The notes under the pieces: generated by a model
Databases searched by the model: none
What the model was told of the DNA's origin: nothing
The model's input: the letters and a program-made list of their open reading frames with translations, nothing else
Made by a program: the position numbers and the translations under genes
Shown: positions 6,285-15,126 of the stretch, piece after piece
How the letters are laid out: the number at the start of each line of letters is the position of its first letter
Numbering within the stretch: the stretch's first letter is position 1
Source: an uncultured Pelagibacteraceae bacterium
Lineage (GTDB): Bacteria > Pseudomonadota > Alphaproteobacteria > Pelagibacterales > Pelagibacteraceae
DNA: 33,824 nucleotides
Assembly (NCBI GenBank): GCA_902616205.1
Contig: CACMRY010000007.1
Span: 1 to 33,824 of the forward strand
Reading direction: 5' to 3'

Positions 6285-7214
6285 TCATAGCCTAGCACCA
6301 ATTTGTTGGATAACTTTAGATGACATTTCAGTCCCTTTTTCTAAACTATCTTTCAATGACATATTATTTACCTGTCCATGTAGAAAACCTCCTGCGAAAA
6401 GATCTCCAGCACCAGTTAAATCAACAATTTTTAAACCTTCTTTTACGCCACATTCAACAACTTCATTACCGTTAACTGCTACAGCTCCCTTTTCTCCTCG
6501 TGTTACTACGATTATTTTTTTAAGAGACTTTGAAAATGTTATTACTTCATCAAAATTTTTTGCATCAATAAGCGAAGTTATTTCCTGCTCATTTGCAAAT
6601 GTAATATCTAACTTGTTTTTAATTAGTTCTAAAAAATGTGGTTTGTGTCTATCTACACAAAATTGGTCAGATAGAGACATTGCAACCTTGTTTGCATTAT
6701 TAATAGCTTTTTCAAATGCTTTTTTTGGATCTCCCTCATCCCAAAGATAACCCTCAAGAAGAATAATTTCACTTTTCTTAATTGCCTCTAGACTTACATC
6801 ATTCTCATTGATCTTTCCTGCAGTTCCTAAAAACGTACACATCGTTCTTTCTGAATCTGGTGTTACCAAAATTAAACAAGTTCCTGTAGGTAGCCCTTCT
6901 TTTTTCTTATTATAAAAATATTCAACATTTTCTTTCTTTAAACCCTCCTCATATTTTCCACCCAATTCATCATCACTTATTTTACCTATAAATCCCACTC
7001 GATTTCCAAGTTGTGATAAACCAACAATAGAATTTGCTACAGAACCTCCAGAGACAGTCTTTTCAATTGTAAGATTTTTTAATAAGCTTTGAAATTCACT
7101 TTCCTCAAAAATTAATTTCATTGTACTTTTCGTTAAGTTATTTTTTGATATAAAATCATCATCAACTTTGCAAATAACGTCTACTATTGCGTTTCCAATT
7201 CCTAATATTTTCAT
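6285..7214 (-). CDS. PfkB-family sugar/nucleoside kinase (adenosine kinase-like)
   Basis: A 309-residue ribokinase-fold kinase that phosphorylates a sugar or nucleoside with ATP. It starts MKILGIGNAIVDV, the usual N-terminal strand, has the GGSVANSIVGLSQLG substrate-lid signature, and ends with DLTGAGDLFAGGFLHG, where D271 is the catalytic base. The reading frame stays open 36 codons further upstream into nth, but homology begins at ATG 7214, 1 nt after the nth stop, so I use that start. Similarity in length and motifs is closest to the adenosine-kinase-like branch of alphaproteobacteria, but substrate cannot be fixed from sequence alone. It is the last gene of the grpE-to-pfkB minus-strand run and ends 3 nt from the convergent arfA-like gene with no terminator between. 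Confidence 0.88.
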   Translation of the reverse strand: MKILGIGNAIVDVICKVDDDFISKNNLTKSTMKLIFEESEFQSLLKNLTIEKTVSGGSVANSIVGLSQLGNRVGFIGKISDDELGGKYEEGLKKENVEYFYNKKKEGLPTGTCLILVTPDSERTMCTFLGTAGKINENDVSLEAIKKSEIILLEGYLWDEGDPKKAFEKAINNANKVAMSLSDQFCVDRHKPHFLELIKNKLDITFANEQEITSLIDAKNFDEVITFSKSLKKIIVVTRGEKGAVAVNGNEVVECGVKEGLKIVDLTGAGDLFAGGFLHGQVNNMSLKDSLEKGTEMSSKVIQQIGARL

Positions 7215-7215
7215 T

Positions 7216-7869
7216 TTATGCTTTCTTTGTTTTAAGAGGTTTTTTTCTATTAGGATAGCAAGTAGTACAAATTTTACAAGAAATTCCGTAACATTCTCTT
7301 GCCTTACAATATTCACGACCATAATAAATTATTTGAAGATGTAATTTGTTCCAATATTTTTTAGGAAATAATCTTTTCAGGTCCTTTTCAGTTTGCACAA
7401 CGTTTTTTCCATTAGTAAGCCCCCATCTTTGAGCTAATCTATGGATATGGGTATCTATTGGGAAAGCAGGAAATCCAAATCCTTGTGACATGACTACACT
7501 CGCAGTTTTATGCCCAACACCAGGAAGTTTTTCTAAATCTTCGAAAGATTTTGGTACTCTTCCATTGTAATTTTCTACTAACATTTTCGATAAAATATAA
7601 ATACTTTTTGCTTTAATTCTAAAAATTCCTATTTTCTTAATTAGTTTTTCAATTTTTTTTCTACCCAGTTTAACAAAATGTTCGGGTTTATAATATTTTG
7701 GATAAATACCTTTAGTAACATTATTTACAATTTTATCAGTACATTGTGCAGATAAAAGCACTGAAATAAGTAAAGTAAAAATATTTTTATGTTTTAATGG
7801 AATTGGAGTTTTAGGATAAAATTTATTAAGTTTTTTTAAAACTATTTTAGCCCTTTGGACTTCATTCAT
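7216..7869 (-). CDS. nth: Endonuclease III (DNA glycosylase/AP lyase)
   Basis: A 217-residue base-excision repair enzyme removing oxidised pyrimidines. The helix-hairpin-helix LPGVGHKTASVV holds the catalytic lysine K121, and FPIDTHIHRLAQRWG holds the catalytic aspartate D139. The Fe-S loop is unusual: cysteines at 188, 193, 198, 201 and 204, not the classical C-x6-C-x2-C-x5-C, and followed by YPNRKKP. The early SVLLSAQCTDKIVN segment is typical. The start ATG overlaps the dapB stop by 1 nt and pfkB begins 1 nt after its stop, so translation is probably coupled. Family certain; cluster geometry deserves a look. Confidence 0.95.
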   Translation of the reverse strand: MNEVQRAKIVLKKLNKFYPKTPIPLKHKNIFTLLISVLLSAQCTDKIVNNVTKGIYPKYYKPEHFVKLGRKKIEKLIKKIGIFRIKAKSIYILSKMLVENYNGRVPKSFEDLEKLPGVGHKTASVVMSQGFGFPAFPIDTHIHRLAQRWGLTNGKNVVQTEKDLKRLFPKKYWNKLHLQIIYYGREYCKARECYGISCKICTTCYPNRKKPLKTKKA

Positions 7870-8645
7870 TATTCAAAATTTAATACATCTCTCATTGAAT
7901 AAAGTCCTGGTTTTTTTGATTTAAGCCACTTTGCAGCTGTAATTGCTCCTTCTGAATAAAGAGCTCTATCAAAAGCTTCATGGTTGAGTGTAATTATCTC
8001 TTTACCACTGGAAAATTTAACATCATGTTCCCCGATAATTTCACCCTTCCTAATCGAATTAAAATTTATCTTTTTGCTATATGGAAATACTTTTTTATTT
8101 AGAAATTTTTTTCCAATCAATCTATAAAAATCTTTATTTTTACCAACTGCTATACCTTTTCCAAGCATTAAAGCGGTTCCAGATGGAAAATCTTTTTTAT
8201 GTTTGTGGTGAACCTCAAAAATCTTACTTAAATATTTATCCCCAAGTGCTTTTGATGCTATTTCAGTTAAATACATTAAAAGATTTATTCCAAGACTCAT
8301 ATTTCCAGCCTTTAAAATAGGGATTTTTTTCGAAATTTTTTTAATCTTATTCTCTTCAGTTTTAGTAAAACCAGTGGTTCCAATAACAACTTTTTTCTTT
8401 AATTTTGAAGCTATTTTCAAAACTTCAAAGGTGCACTTAGGTACTGTAAAATCTATTATTACATCTGTTTTTTTAAACACATTATCACTATTAAATTGTG
8501 GTTTTATTCCACCTATCTTTTTTTTTATTAATATATTTTCAGTTAAACCAACAAGTTTTGTTGCTCTATCAGCTTTTATAGATTTTATCAGCTGTTGACC
8601 CATTCTCCCCATGCACCCAGTTATTACTAAATTTATTTTTTTCAT
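7869..8645 (-). CDS. dapB: 4-hydroxy-tetrahydrodipicolinate reductase
   Basis: A 258-residue NAD(P)H-dependent reductase of the lysine/diaminopimelate pathway, feeding peptidoglycan and lysine synthesis. The Rossmann motif is VITGCMGRMGQQL at the N-terminus. The substrate-binding and catalytic motif EVHHKHKKDFPSGTA gives H146/H147 as the His pair and K150 as the catalytic lysine, aligned with the E. coli E-x-HH-x2-K-x-D-x-PSGTA arrangement. Length is close to the usual 265-275. It lies 37 nt downstream of dnaJ and overlaps nth by 1 nt, an order seen in other alphaproteobacteria, and it is probably read through from the dnaK promoter as well as from any promoter of its own. Confidence 0.97.
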   Translation of the reverse strand: MKKINLVITGCMGRMGQQLIKSIKADRATKLVGLTENILIKKKIGGIKPQFNSDNVFKKTDVIIDFTVPKCTFEVLKIASKLKKKVVIGTTGFTKTEENKIKKISKKIPILKAGNMSLGINLLMYLTEIASKALGDKYLSKIFEVHHKHKKDFPSGTALMLGKGIAVGKNKDFYRLIGKKFLNKKVFPYSKKINFNSIRKGEIIGEHDVKFSSGKEIITLNHEAFDRALYSEGAITAAKWLKSKKPGLYSMRDVLNFE

Positions 8646-8682
8646 TTAAAAATTTAAAGATAACTTAGATTAGCATTAACCT

Positions 8683-9810
8683 TTAGTTTTGCCAGAAACT
8701 TTTAGCCTTTTGAAAGAATTTTTTAATACTTGGGTTTGATTTCTCGTTTTCAATTTCTCTAAATTTTTCCAGTAGTTCTTTTTGCTCTTTATTTAATGAA
8801 ACAGGTACTTCAGTATTTACTTGTACATAAAGATCACCATAATCTCCACCCCTCATGTAAGGCATTCCTTTTGCTCTTAACCTGAATTGTTTACCACTCT
8901 GTGTTCCTGCTGGAATCTTAATTTTAGCTTTTCCTCCATCAATAGTTGGAATTTCGATAGAAGTTCCCAATGCTGCATCAGCAATAGAAATTGGACACTC
9001 AAAAAACAAGTTTTCGTCTGAGCGTTTAAATAATTCATGAGAATGAACATTTACGAATAAATATAAGTCTCCATTACTCCCTCCTCTTGATCCAGCTTCA
9101 CCTTTACCAGATAATCTAATTCTTGTTCCATCATCTACACCTTTTGGAATTGTAACTGATAGTCTTTTTGATGCTTGTTTTTTTCCTTGTCCGCCACAAC
9201 TTCCACATGGATGAGTAATCATCTCACCAGAACCTGAGCACTGTGGGCAGGTTTGTTGAACAGTAAAAAATCCCTGGCTAGATCTTACTTGACCATGACC
9301 TCCACACATATTACACGAACCAGCACTATGTCCTGGTTTAGAACCTGAGCCAACACATGTGCCGCATTTTTCCGTTGTTGAAAACTTAATGTCTTGTTTT
9401 TTTCCAGAAAAAGCCTCTTCTAAAGTTATTGATAAATCATATCTTAAGTCTGAACCTCTATTATTTGATCTTCTAGATCTTCTTCCACCTCCTCCAAAAC
9501 CTTCACCAAAAAAGTCCTCAAAGATGTCTGAAAAAGAGCCAGAAAAGTCAAAGTTTCCAAAACCACCTCTTCCTCCACCACCATTTTCAAAAGCAGCGTG
9601 TCCAAAATTATCATAGTTTTGTTTTCTCTCTGAATTCGATAAAACATGGTAAGCCTCTGAAGCCTCTTTAAATTTTTCCTCAGCTGCTTTATCGCCTTTA
9701 TTTTTGTCTGGATGAAATTTTACTGCTAATTTTCTGTAGGCTGACTTAATTTGATCGGCTGAAGCACCTTTGTTAACACCCAAGACATCATAATAATCTC
9801 TTTTTGCCAT
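8683..9810 (-). CDS. dnaJ: Chaperone DnaJ (Hsp40)
   Basis: A 375-residue type I Hsp40 co-chaperone that stimulates DnaK ATPase and delivers unfolded substrates. The J domain (1-70) carries the essential HPD in KFHPDKNKGDK. A Gly/Phe-rich linker follows (about 74-115; GGGGRGGFGNFDF, FGEGFGGGGRR). The zinc domain has all four C-x2-C-x-G-x-G units: CGTCVGSG, CNMCGGHG, CPQCSGSG and CGSCGGQG. The two C-terminal beta domains complete the canonical length. It is 28 nt downstream of dnaK with no terminator, so it is co-transcribed and shares the heat-shock promoter. Confidence 0.98.
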   Translation of the reverse strand: MAKRDYYDVLGVNKGASADQIKSAYRKLAVKFHPDKNKGDKAAEEKFKEASEAYHVLSNSERKQNYDNFGHAAFENGGGGRGGFGNFDFSGSFSDIFEDFFGEGFGGGGRRSRRSNNRGSDLRYDLSITLEEAFSGKKQDIKFSTTEKCGTCVGSGSKPGHSAGSCNMCGGHGQVRSSQGFFTVQQTCPQCSGSGEMITHPCGSCGGQGKKQASKRLSVTIPKGVDDGTRIRLSGKGEAGSRGGSNGDLYLFVNVHSHELFKRSDENLFFECPISIADAALGTSIEIPTIDGGKAKIKIPAGTQSGKQFRLRAKGMPYMRGGDYGDLYVQVNTEVPVSLNKEQKELLEKFREIENEKSNPSIKKFFQKAKSFWQN

Positions 9811-9838
9811 AACTAATTATAGACAAATAGTTGCTAGT

Positions 9839-11764
9839 CTAGGCGCTTTTTTCTTTATTTTCGTCTTTTACTTCTTCAAAGTCAGCATCAACAACATTAT
9901 CGTCTTTTTTATCTTGTCCTTTAGAGTCATCTTTTGGAGCATCACCTGGCTTAGCACCTTGTTGTGATTTGTAAATTGCTTCACCAAGTTTCATGGATGC
10001 TTGAACTAGGTCTTGAGTTTTCTTTTTTATTTCTTCTAAATCAGTTCCTTTAAGTGCATTTCTTAGATTTGCAGATGCATCTTCTATAGCTTTTTTATCA
10101 GCATCAGAAACTTTACTTCCATGCTCTTTTAAATTTTTTTCAGTTGAATGTAATAAAGTATCAGCTTGGTTTCTTGCATCAACTGCATCTCTTTTTTTCT
10201 TGTCAGCTTCCTTATTGCTTTCAGCGTCTTTTACCATTTGGCTAATTTCCTCTTCACTCAAACCACCAGAAGCTTGAATTTGAATTTTTTGCTCTTTACC
10301 AGTACCTTTATCCTTAGCTGAAACGTTAACTATACCATTAGCATCAATATCAAATGTAACTTCAATCTGAGGAACTCCTCGTGGAGCCGGTGCAATTCCA
10401 ATTAGCTCAAAGTTTCCTAGAACTTTGTTATCTGTTGCCATCTCTCTTTCACCTTGTAATACTCTTATAGAAACTGCTGGCTGATTATCCTCTGCGGTCG
10501 AAAAAACTTGGCTTTTCTTTGTAGGAATAGTCGTATTCTTTTCAATTAGTTTTGTTGATACACCACCTAATGTTTCAATTCCAAGTGATAATGGAGTTAC
10601 ATCTAACAATAATACATCTTTAACATCACCCTGTAATACACCTGCTTGAATAGCGGCACCCATTGCAACAACCTCATCTGGGTTCACAGATTTGTTTGGA
10701 TCTTTACCGAAAAAATTTTTAACTTCCTCAACTACTTTAGGCATTCTTGTCATACCACCAACTAAAACAATCTCGTCTATTTCGCTTGCCGAAAGACCAG
10801 CATCTTTTAATGCAGTTTGACAAGGCGGTATTGTTCTTGAAATTAAATCTTCAACAAGAGCCTCCAATTTTGCTCTAGTCATTTTTAAGTTTATATGTTT
10901 TGGACCTGTTTTGTCAGCTGTTATAAATGGTAAATTTATTTCAGTTTGCGCAGCAGATGATAATTCAATTTTTGCCTTTTCAGCGGCTTCTTTTAGTCTT
11001 TGAAGGGCAAGCTTATCTGATTTCAAATCTATACCATTTTCTTTTTTAAATTCTGATAGTAGATATTCAACAATCGTATTATCAAAGTCTTCACCACCTA
11101 AGAATGTATCTCCATTGGTAGATTTTACTTCGAAGACACCGTCACCTAATTCAAGAATTGAAACATCAAATGTTCCACCACCTAAATCATAAACTGCAAT
11201 TTTTTTGTTTGTCTTTTTATCCAAACCATATGCAAGCGACGCAGCAGTTGGCTCATTTATAATTCTTAAGACTTCAAGGCCGGCTATTTTTCCTGCATCT
11301 TTTGTTGCTTGTCTTTGTGCATCATTAAAATATGCTGGAACAGTTATCACGGCTTGTTTTACTTCTTGGCCTAAATATTTTTCTGCTGTCTCCTTCATTT
11401 TTTGAAGTGTGAATGCTGATATTTGAGATGGTGAATACTTTGTGCCTTTAGCTTCTATCCAAGCATCACCTTTATCTGAATTAACTATTTTAAATGGAGC
11501 CGTCTCAACATCTTTTTTAACAGTTGGATCTTCAAAATTTCTGCCGATTAATCTTTTAACTGCAAATATAGTATTTTCAGGATTTGTTACTGCTTGTCTT
11601 TTTGCTGGTTGTCCAACTAATTTTTCATCTCCATCAGTAAACGCTACAACAGATGGAGTAGTTCTCGCACCCTCCGCATTTTCTAAAACTTTTGCTTGTG
11701 TACCCTCCATTACAGCTACACAAGAATTAGTTGTTCCTAAATCAATTCCAATTACTTTGCTCAT
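9839..11764 (-). CDS. dnaK: Chaperone DnaK (Hsp70)
   Basis: A 641-residue Hsp70 ATPase and peptide-binding chaperone. The nucleotide domain opens with [17 protein letters not shown]; later signatures are [14 protein letters not shown] and [12 protein letters not shown]. The substrate-binding domain begins near [14 protein letters not shown], and the lid ends in an acidic tail, [16 protein letters not shown], close to the usual VVDAEFEEVKD. SD sequence AAAGGAA (11777-11771) lies 6 nt before the ATG. It sits between grpE and dnaJ. A candidate RpoH promoter lies in the 58-bp spacer after grpE, so dnaK-dnaJ can be induced separately from grpE. Confidence 0.99.
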   Translation of the reverse strand: MSKVIGIDLGTTNSCVAVMEGTQAKVLENAEGARTTPSVVAFTDGDEKLVGQPAKRQAVTNPENTIFAVKRLIGRNFEDPTVKKDVETAPFKIVNSDKGDAWIEAKGTKYSPSQISAFTLQKMKETAEKYLGQEVKQAVITVPAYFNDAQRQATKDAGKIAGLEVLRIINEPTAASLAYGLDKKTNKKIAVYDLGGGTFDVSILELGDGVFEVKSTNGDTFLGGEDFDNTIVEYLLSEFKKENGIDLKSDKLALQRLKEAAEKAKIELSSAAQTEINLPFITADKTGPKHINLKMTRAKLEALVEDLISRTIPPCQTALKDAGLSASEIDEIVLVGGMTRMPKVVEEVKNFFGKDPNKSVNPDEVVAMGAAIQAGVLQGDVKDVLLLDVTPLSLGIETLGGVSTKLIEKNTTIPTKKSQVFSTAEDNQPAVSIRVLQGEREMATDNKVLGNFELIGIAPAPRGVPQIEVTFDIDANGIVNVSAKDKGTGKEQKIQIQASGGLSEEEISQMVKDAESNKEADKKKRDAVDARNQADTLLHSTEKNLKEHGSKVSDADKKAIEDASANLRNALKGTDLEEIKKKTQDLVQASMKLGEAIYKSQQGAKPGDAPKDDSKGQDKKDDNVVDADFEEVKDENKEKSA

Positions 11765-11782
11765 ATTAATTTCCTTTGCTTC

Positions 11783-11810
11783 ATATAAGTGTTAATTTTA
11801 CAACTACAAG
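11783..11810 (-). promoter_or_regulatory. RpoH (sigma-32)-type heat-shock promoter of dnaK
   Basis: On the minus strand CTTG (11810-11807), 17 nt, then CTTATAT (11789-11783). This fits the alphaproteobacterial RpoH pattern CTTG-N17-CYTATnT exactly. Initiation would fall near 11777, leaving a short leader that contains the AAAGGAA ribosome site before the dnaK ATG at 11764. It lies in the grpE-dnaK spacer, where a heat-shock promoter makes biological sense. RpoH is known as one of the few sigma factors in SAR11; that point is prior knowledge and not visible in this window. Confidence 0.72.
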
Positions 11811-11822
11811 CATCCATTAAGA

Positions 11823-12464
11823 TTAATTTTTATCCATTTCTGACTGATTTTCTTGAGTTTTTTGCTCATCTTTTGATTGCTCTTCTGTCTTTCTTTTTGC
11901 GACCCCAACTAATGCCGGTCGTAATAATCGATCTTTCATCATAAATCCTTTTTGAATTTCCTGAACTATTGTTCCTGGTTCTTTGGAGTCATCTTCTATT
12001 TCCATCATTGCTTGATGAAGATTTGGGTCTAGCTTTTCATTTATAGACTTAATTGGCTCTATATTATTTTTCTTAAATATTGATAGCAAATCTTTATTAA
12101 TAATTTCAAAATGTTCCAGAACTTTTTTTAAAGTGTCAGTATTTTTAATAGTCTCATCATTTTCTAATGAAATCTTTGATCTTTCAAGATTATCTAAAAG
12201 ATTTAGTGATTCTCTTGCAAAAGAAAAACCACCGTATTCGAAAGCATCTTCTTTTTCTTTTTCATACCTTCTTCTTTGATTTTCCATCTCAGCAAAAGTT
12301 CTTGCAAGCTTGTCTTTAATGTTAACCAATTCTTCTTCAGGAGTTAATTTTTCTTCAGTTTTTTCCTCAACTTCTTTAATATCCTTAGTCTTTTCTGATT
12401 TTGATTCTTCAATTTCTGTTTGATCTTTTTCAGTATTATTTTCTATTGATTCTTCTTTTTCCAT
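11823..12464 (-). CDS. grpE: Nucleotide exchange factor GrpE
   Basis: A 213-residue dimeric factor that releases ADP from DnaK. A highly charged N-terminal Glu/Lys/Thr-rich tail (about 1-55) leads into the long dimer helix with ELVNIKDKLARTFAEMENQRRRYEKEKEDA, written here only as its key part: AEMENQRRR and YGGFSFA. The C-terminal beta wing has PNLHQAMMEIE, GTIVQEIQKGFMM and RLLRPALVGVAK, all standard. The frame is open 49 codons further upstream, but that extension is hydrophobic, overlaps rdgB in antisense and has no family counterpart, so I take ATG 12464. It diverges from rdgB with 36 bp between starts and precedes dnaK by 58 bp. Confidence 0.96.
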   Translation of the reverse strand: MEKEESIENNTEKDQTEIEESKSEKTKDIKEVEEKTEEKLTPEEELVNIKDKLARTFAEMENQRRRYEKEKEDAFEYGGFSFARESLNLLDNLERSKISLENDETIKNTDTLKKVLEHFEIINKDLLSIFKKNNIEPIKSINEKLDPNLHQAMMEIEDDSKEPGTIVQEIQKGFMMKDRLLRPALVGVAKRKTEEQSKDEQKTQENQSEMDKN

Positions 12465-12500
12465 TAAGACGTATATGGTAAGTAAACCTAATTTTTCTAG

Positions 12501-13103
12501 ATGCTTAAAAAAAAAATCGAAAAAATTGTTATAGGTTCTAATAATAAGGGTAAAATCAAAGAAATAAGAGATTTGATCCCAAAAAAGTATAGAATTTTCA
12601 CCCCTAGTCAATTTAAATTAAAGAGCCCTGTCGAAAATGGAAAGTCGTTTAAAGAAAATTCTCTAATCAAAGCAAAAAATTTTTCACTAAAAACTAATAT
12701 GGTTTGTATAGCTGATGACTCAGGACTTGAAATTGACTTGTTAAATAAAAAACCAGGAATTTATTCAGCAAGATGGGGAGGTCCAAAAGGAGACTTTAAT
12801 TTAGCAATTAAAAAAGTGTTTCAAGCTTTAGATAAAAAGAAAAAAAATTGGAAAGAAGGAAAAATCTCAGCAAGGTTTATTTGTGCATTGACAATTTTTG
12901 GTCTTAAAAAGAAACCTATTTTTTCAGTTGGCAAAATTGAGGGATATATATCTAATGAGCAGAGGGGTTTAAAAGGCTTTGGTTATGATCCTATTTTTAT
13001 ACCTAAAGGAAAAAAAAAAACTTTTGGTGAGATGGATCCAAAAAAAAAATATAAAATTGACCACAGATACAAAGCTTTTAAAAAAATTAGAAAATTTTTA
13101 TAA
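12501..13103 (+). CDS. rdgB: XTP/dITP diphosphatase (RdgB/HAM1)
   Basis: A 200-residue house-cleaning pyrophosphatase that hydrolyses dITP, XTP and related purine triphosphates to monophosphates, preventing their incorporation into DNA. Signatures are IGSNNKGKIKEI (phosphate-binding loop), ADDSGLEIDLLNKKPGIYSARWGG (catalytic Asp segment), GFGYDPIFIPKG and a C-terminal KIDHRYKAFKKI. It is divergent from grpE, matching the common alphaproteobacterial neighbourhood of hrcA/rph-rdgB-grpE in reduced form (hrcA and rph are not here). Its 3' end overlaps the convergent LpoA-like gene by 17 nt. Confidence 0.97.
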   Translation: MLKKKIEKIVIGSNNKGKIKEIRDLIPKKYRIFTPSQFKLKSPVENGKSFKENSLIKAKNFSLKTNMVCIADDSGLEIDLLNKKPGIYSARWGGPKGDFNLAIKKVFQALDKKKKNWKEGKISARFICALTIFGLKKKPIFSVGKIEGYISNEQRGLKGFGYDPIFIPKGKKKTFGEMDPKKKYKIDHRYKAFKKIRKFL

Positions 13104-14238
13104 ACTTTTCGTTATTTACACTGTAAAAATTTAATTGGTGTGTAATTGTGTTCTTGTCAATTTCAAAAACACCTATTTTTCCTTTAAATTTATTTTTTTC
13201 ATAAAATATTTTTTTATCTTGATCAAAATTATTACTATAAATTAAAAAGTAAACTAAACCGACAAGGTCATAACTTAGAAAGGAGAGTTGATTAGCCTTT
13301 TTTTTGTAAGCATTATCATACTCAACACTAAATAGTTCAAAATTTTCTTTATTAATTGATGGAAAATAAATTGGTTGAAGTGAGTTTTCTTTTAAAAGTG
13401 AATTATCAAACCACTGATTTAAAGTAATGTAAAAAATTCTTTTTGAAGAAACATCTGTATATAAAAGAGATGTAGCTACACTTTTCAAACTTTCTCCAAA
13501 ATCAGCAATAATAACTGAGTCAAAGTTTATCCCACCCAGAGTATCTTTTTTATTTAGTTCCTCTAATTTTTTTTCTTTATTTATTATAGATGAGTTTTCA
13601 ATCCTTTCAATTTCATTAAGTAAATTTTGTTTCCTTTCAGGGTATCTTGTAACTTTTTCGATTTGGGAAGTTAGCAATGTAGGGTCCATATCGTAAAAAT
13701 ATTTATCTTTTAATTTTAATTTTGTTTTTTTGATAGCCTGTTCAACTTCCTTTCTATAGTCACTTTTAGGAACTAAAATAATAGTCCTTTGGATCTCATT
13801 TAAATTCCTAAATTTATCAATTGTTTGAAATTGTGAAATTGCATTAACGCCTGCACTTATTACATTTGGAGGATTTCCATAAATTTTGTTTGTGAATGAT
13901 ATAAAGGTTACATCATTTAATTCATCAAGATACTTTGTACTTTCGTTAAAAACTGGACCAATAATAATTTTAATACCTTGATCATATAGGGCTTTTGACG
14001 CTTTTAATGCATCAATTGGATTGGCTTTAGTATCTCCTGGCACAATTTCAAATTTTTCATCATTAATTTTATTGAGTGCAAGTCTTGTCGATTTAATAAT
14101 TGAGTCCCCAATAGTTGAATATTCACCACTTAATGGTACCACAAGACCAATTCTAATTTTGCCTTCTGCAAATATTTTGCTTGAAGGCAATAAGCATATG
14201 AAGATTAATATTAATATTTTTTTAAATAAAGATTCCAT
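13087..14238 (-). CDS. Periplasmic-binding-fold protein, LpoA-like (penicillin-binding protein activator)
   Basis: A 383-residue secreted protein. MESLFKKILILIFICLLPSSKIFA is a signal peptide with cleavage expected after residue 24. Mature sequence begins EGKIRIGLVVPLSGEYSTIGDS, the start of a type I periplasmic-binding fold (Peripla_BP_6), followed by DTKANPIDALKASKALYDQGIK, where KASKALYDQGIK leads to a conserved IIIGPVFNE strand. The family includes amino-acid ABC binding proteins and the C-terminal half of LpoA, the activator of PBP1A. Its position beside rsmI and a BON lipoprotein, as in the E. coli rsmI-lpoA-dolP cluster, favours the LpoA-like reading. There is no lipobox Cys at the signal end. 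It diverges from rsmI across 27 bp. Confidence 0.72.
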   Translation of the reverse strand: MESLFKKILILIFICLLPSSKIFAEGKIRIGLVVPLSGEYSTIGDSIIKSTRLALNKINDEKFEIVPGDTKANPIDALKASKALYDQGIKIIIGPVFNESTKYLDELNDVTFISFTNKIYGNPPNVISAGVNAISQFQTIDKFRNLNEIQRTIILVPKSDYRKEVEQAIKKTKLKLKDKYFYDMDPTLLTSQIEKVTRYPERKQNLLNEIERIENSSIINKEKKLEELNKKDTLGGINFDSVIIADFGESLKSVATSLLYTDVSSKRIFYITLNQWFDNSLLKENSLQPIYFPSINKENFELFSVEYDNAYKKKANQLSFLSYDLVGLVYFLIYSNNFDQDKKIFYEKNKFKGKIGVFEIDKNTITHQLNFYSVNNEKFIKIF

Positions 14239-14252
14239 TTAAATATTAATAA

Positions 14253-14258
14253 TATAAT
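14253..14258 (+). promoter_or_regulatory. Candidate -10 element of rsmI
   Basis: A consensus TATAAT ends 7 nt before the rsmI ATG at 14266, so initiation 7 nt downstream of the -10 would start the message at the ATG itself (leaderless). No good -35 is visible; the spacing would place one at the very start of the divergent LpoA-like gene. Chance occurrence in AT-rich DNA is possible. Confidence 0.35.
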
Positions 14259-14265
14259 TTAAATT

Positions 14266-15126
14266 ATGCATCACGATAAAATCTTAGATAATCTTAAACC
14301 TGGGCTATATTGTGTTGCAACACCTATTGGAAATCTTGGGGATATTACTTTAAGAGCATTAGAAGCACTTAAAAAATGTGATCTAATTTTGTGTGAAGAC
14401 ACACGAGTTTCAAAAAAATTGTTAAATCATTTTAACATTAAAAAACGTCTTATTTCATACCATAAATTCAATGAGAGAGAAAAAATTAGAGAAATAATAG
14501 AAAAGCTCAAACAAGACAAAATTATCTGTTTGATATCTGATGCTGGAACTCCTGCTATATCAGATCCAGGACAATTACTTATTAAAGAATGTATAGAGCA
14601 TTCGATCAATATCTTTCCTGTACCCGGCGCATCATCAGTTAGTGCAGGTATTTCTATAAGTGGTTTTTCAGATAGATACTTGTTTCTTGGTTTTTTACCT
14701 GAAAAAAAAAAAGACCTTGATTTAAAACTTGAAAAAGCATCAAACTTTGGATGTTCAGTTGTTTTTTTTATATCACCAAACAAACTTTATAAAATTATTA
14801 ATAATTTAAAAATTCATTTTCTAAAAAGAGATATATTAATTTGTAGAGAAATTACGAAGTTTCATGAGCAGTATATAAGAATTACTTCAGATAAATTAGA
14901 TAATTTAAACATATCGAAAAAAGGAGAAGTAACAGTAATAATTTCTGAGAATAAAAATATTCAAAAAAAGTTAATTGAATTAGACGAATCAGATAAAGAG
15001 GAAATTAAGCAATTATTAAAAACTAAAACAGTTAAAAACGTAGTGAAATTAATTTGTAGTAAAAAAAATTTTCAAAAAAAAGTTATATATAATTACTGCT
15101 TAGAAATTAAGAATGATAAAAAATAA
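14266..15126 (+). CDS. rsmI: 16S rRNA (cytidine1402-2'-O)-methyltransferase
   Basis: A 286-residue SAM-dependent methyltransferase of the tetrapyrrole-methylase fold that 2'-O-methylates C1402 in the decoding centre of 16S rRNA. Signatures are GLYCVATPIGNLGDITLRA, then CEDTRVSKKLLNHF, LISDAGTPAISDPG and FPVPGASSVSAGISISG, all diagnostic. Length is typical. It is divergent from the LpoA-like gene and its 3' end overlaps the BON lipoprotein gene by 14 nt, implying translational coupling. The yraN gene often found next to rsmI is absent from this spot. Confidence 0.97.
   Translation: MHHDKILDNLKPGLYCVATPIGNLGDITLRALEALKKCDLILCEDTRVSKKLLNHFNIKKRLISYHKFNEREKIREIIEKLKQDKIICLISDAGTPAISDPGQLLIKECIEHSINIFPVPGASSVSAGISISGFSDRYLFLGFLPEKKKDLDLKLEKASNFGCSVVFFISPNKLYKIINNLKIHFLKRDILICREITKFHEQYIRITSDKLDNLNISKKGEVTVIISENKNIQKKLIELDESDKEEIKQLLKTKTVKNVVKLICSKKNFQKKVIYNYCLEIKNDKK

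Noticed and set aside
6235..6750. A 171-codon open frame on the plus strand
   Set aside because: It is antisense to the PfkB kinase, has a Ser/Pro/Phe-rich composition typical of reverse-strand reading, and overlaps the ArfA-like frame at its start.
7215..7322. A longer PfkB kinase start 36 codons upstream
   Set aside because: The extra residues are an alternative frame of the nth C-terminus; the family's first beta strand begins at the ATG at 7214.
9180..9370. Tandem repeat on the minus strand
   Set aside because: These are the four C-x2-C-x-G-x-G zinc-finger units of DnaJ, a normal protein feature.
11442..11795. A 117-codon open frame antisense to the start of dnaK
   Set aside because: The dnaK frame is unmistakable there; long antisense frames are expected opposite a highly conserved, codon-biased gene.
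12465..12500. RpoH promoter upstream of grpE
   Set aside because: The best arrangement (CTAG-N18-CCATATA) departs from the consensus in both boxes and would lie too close to the start codon; not strong enough to call.
12465..12611. A longer GrpE start 49 codons upstream
   Set aside because: The extension is hydrophobic and Phe-rich, has no counterpart in GrpE, and overlaps the rdgB coding sequence in antisense.
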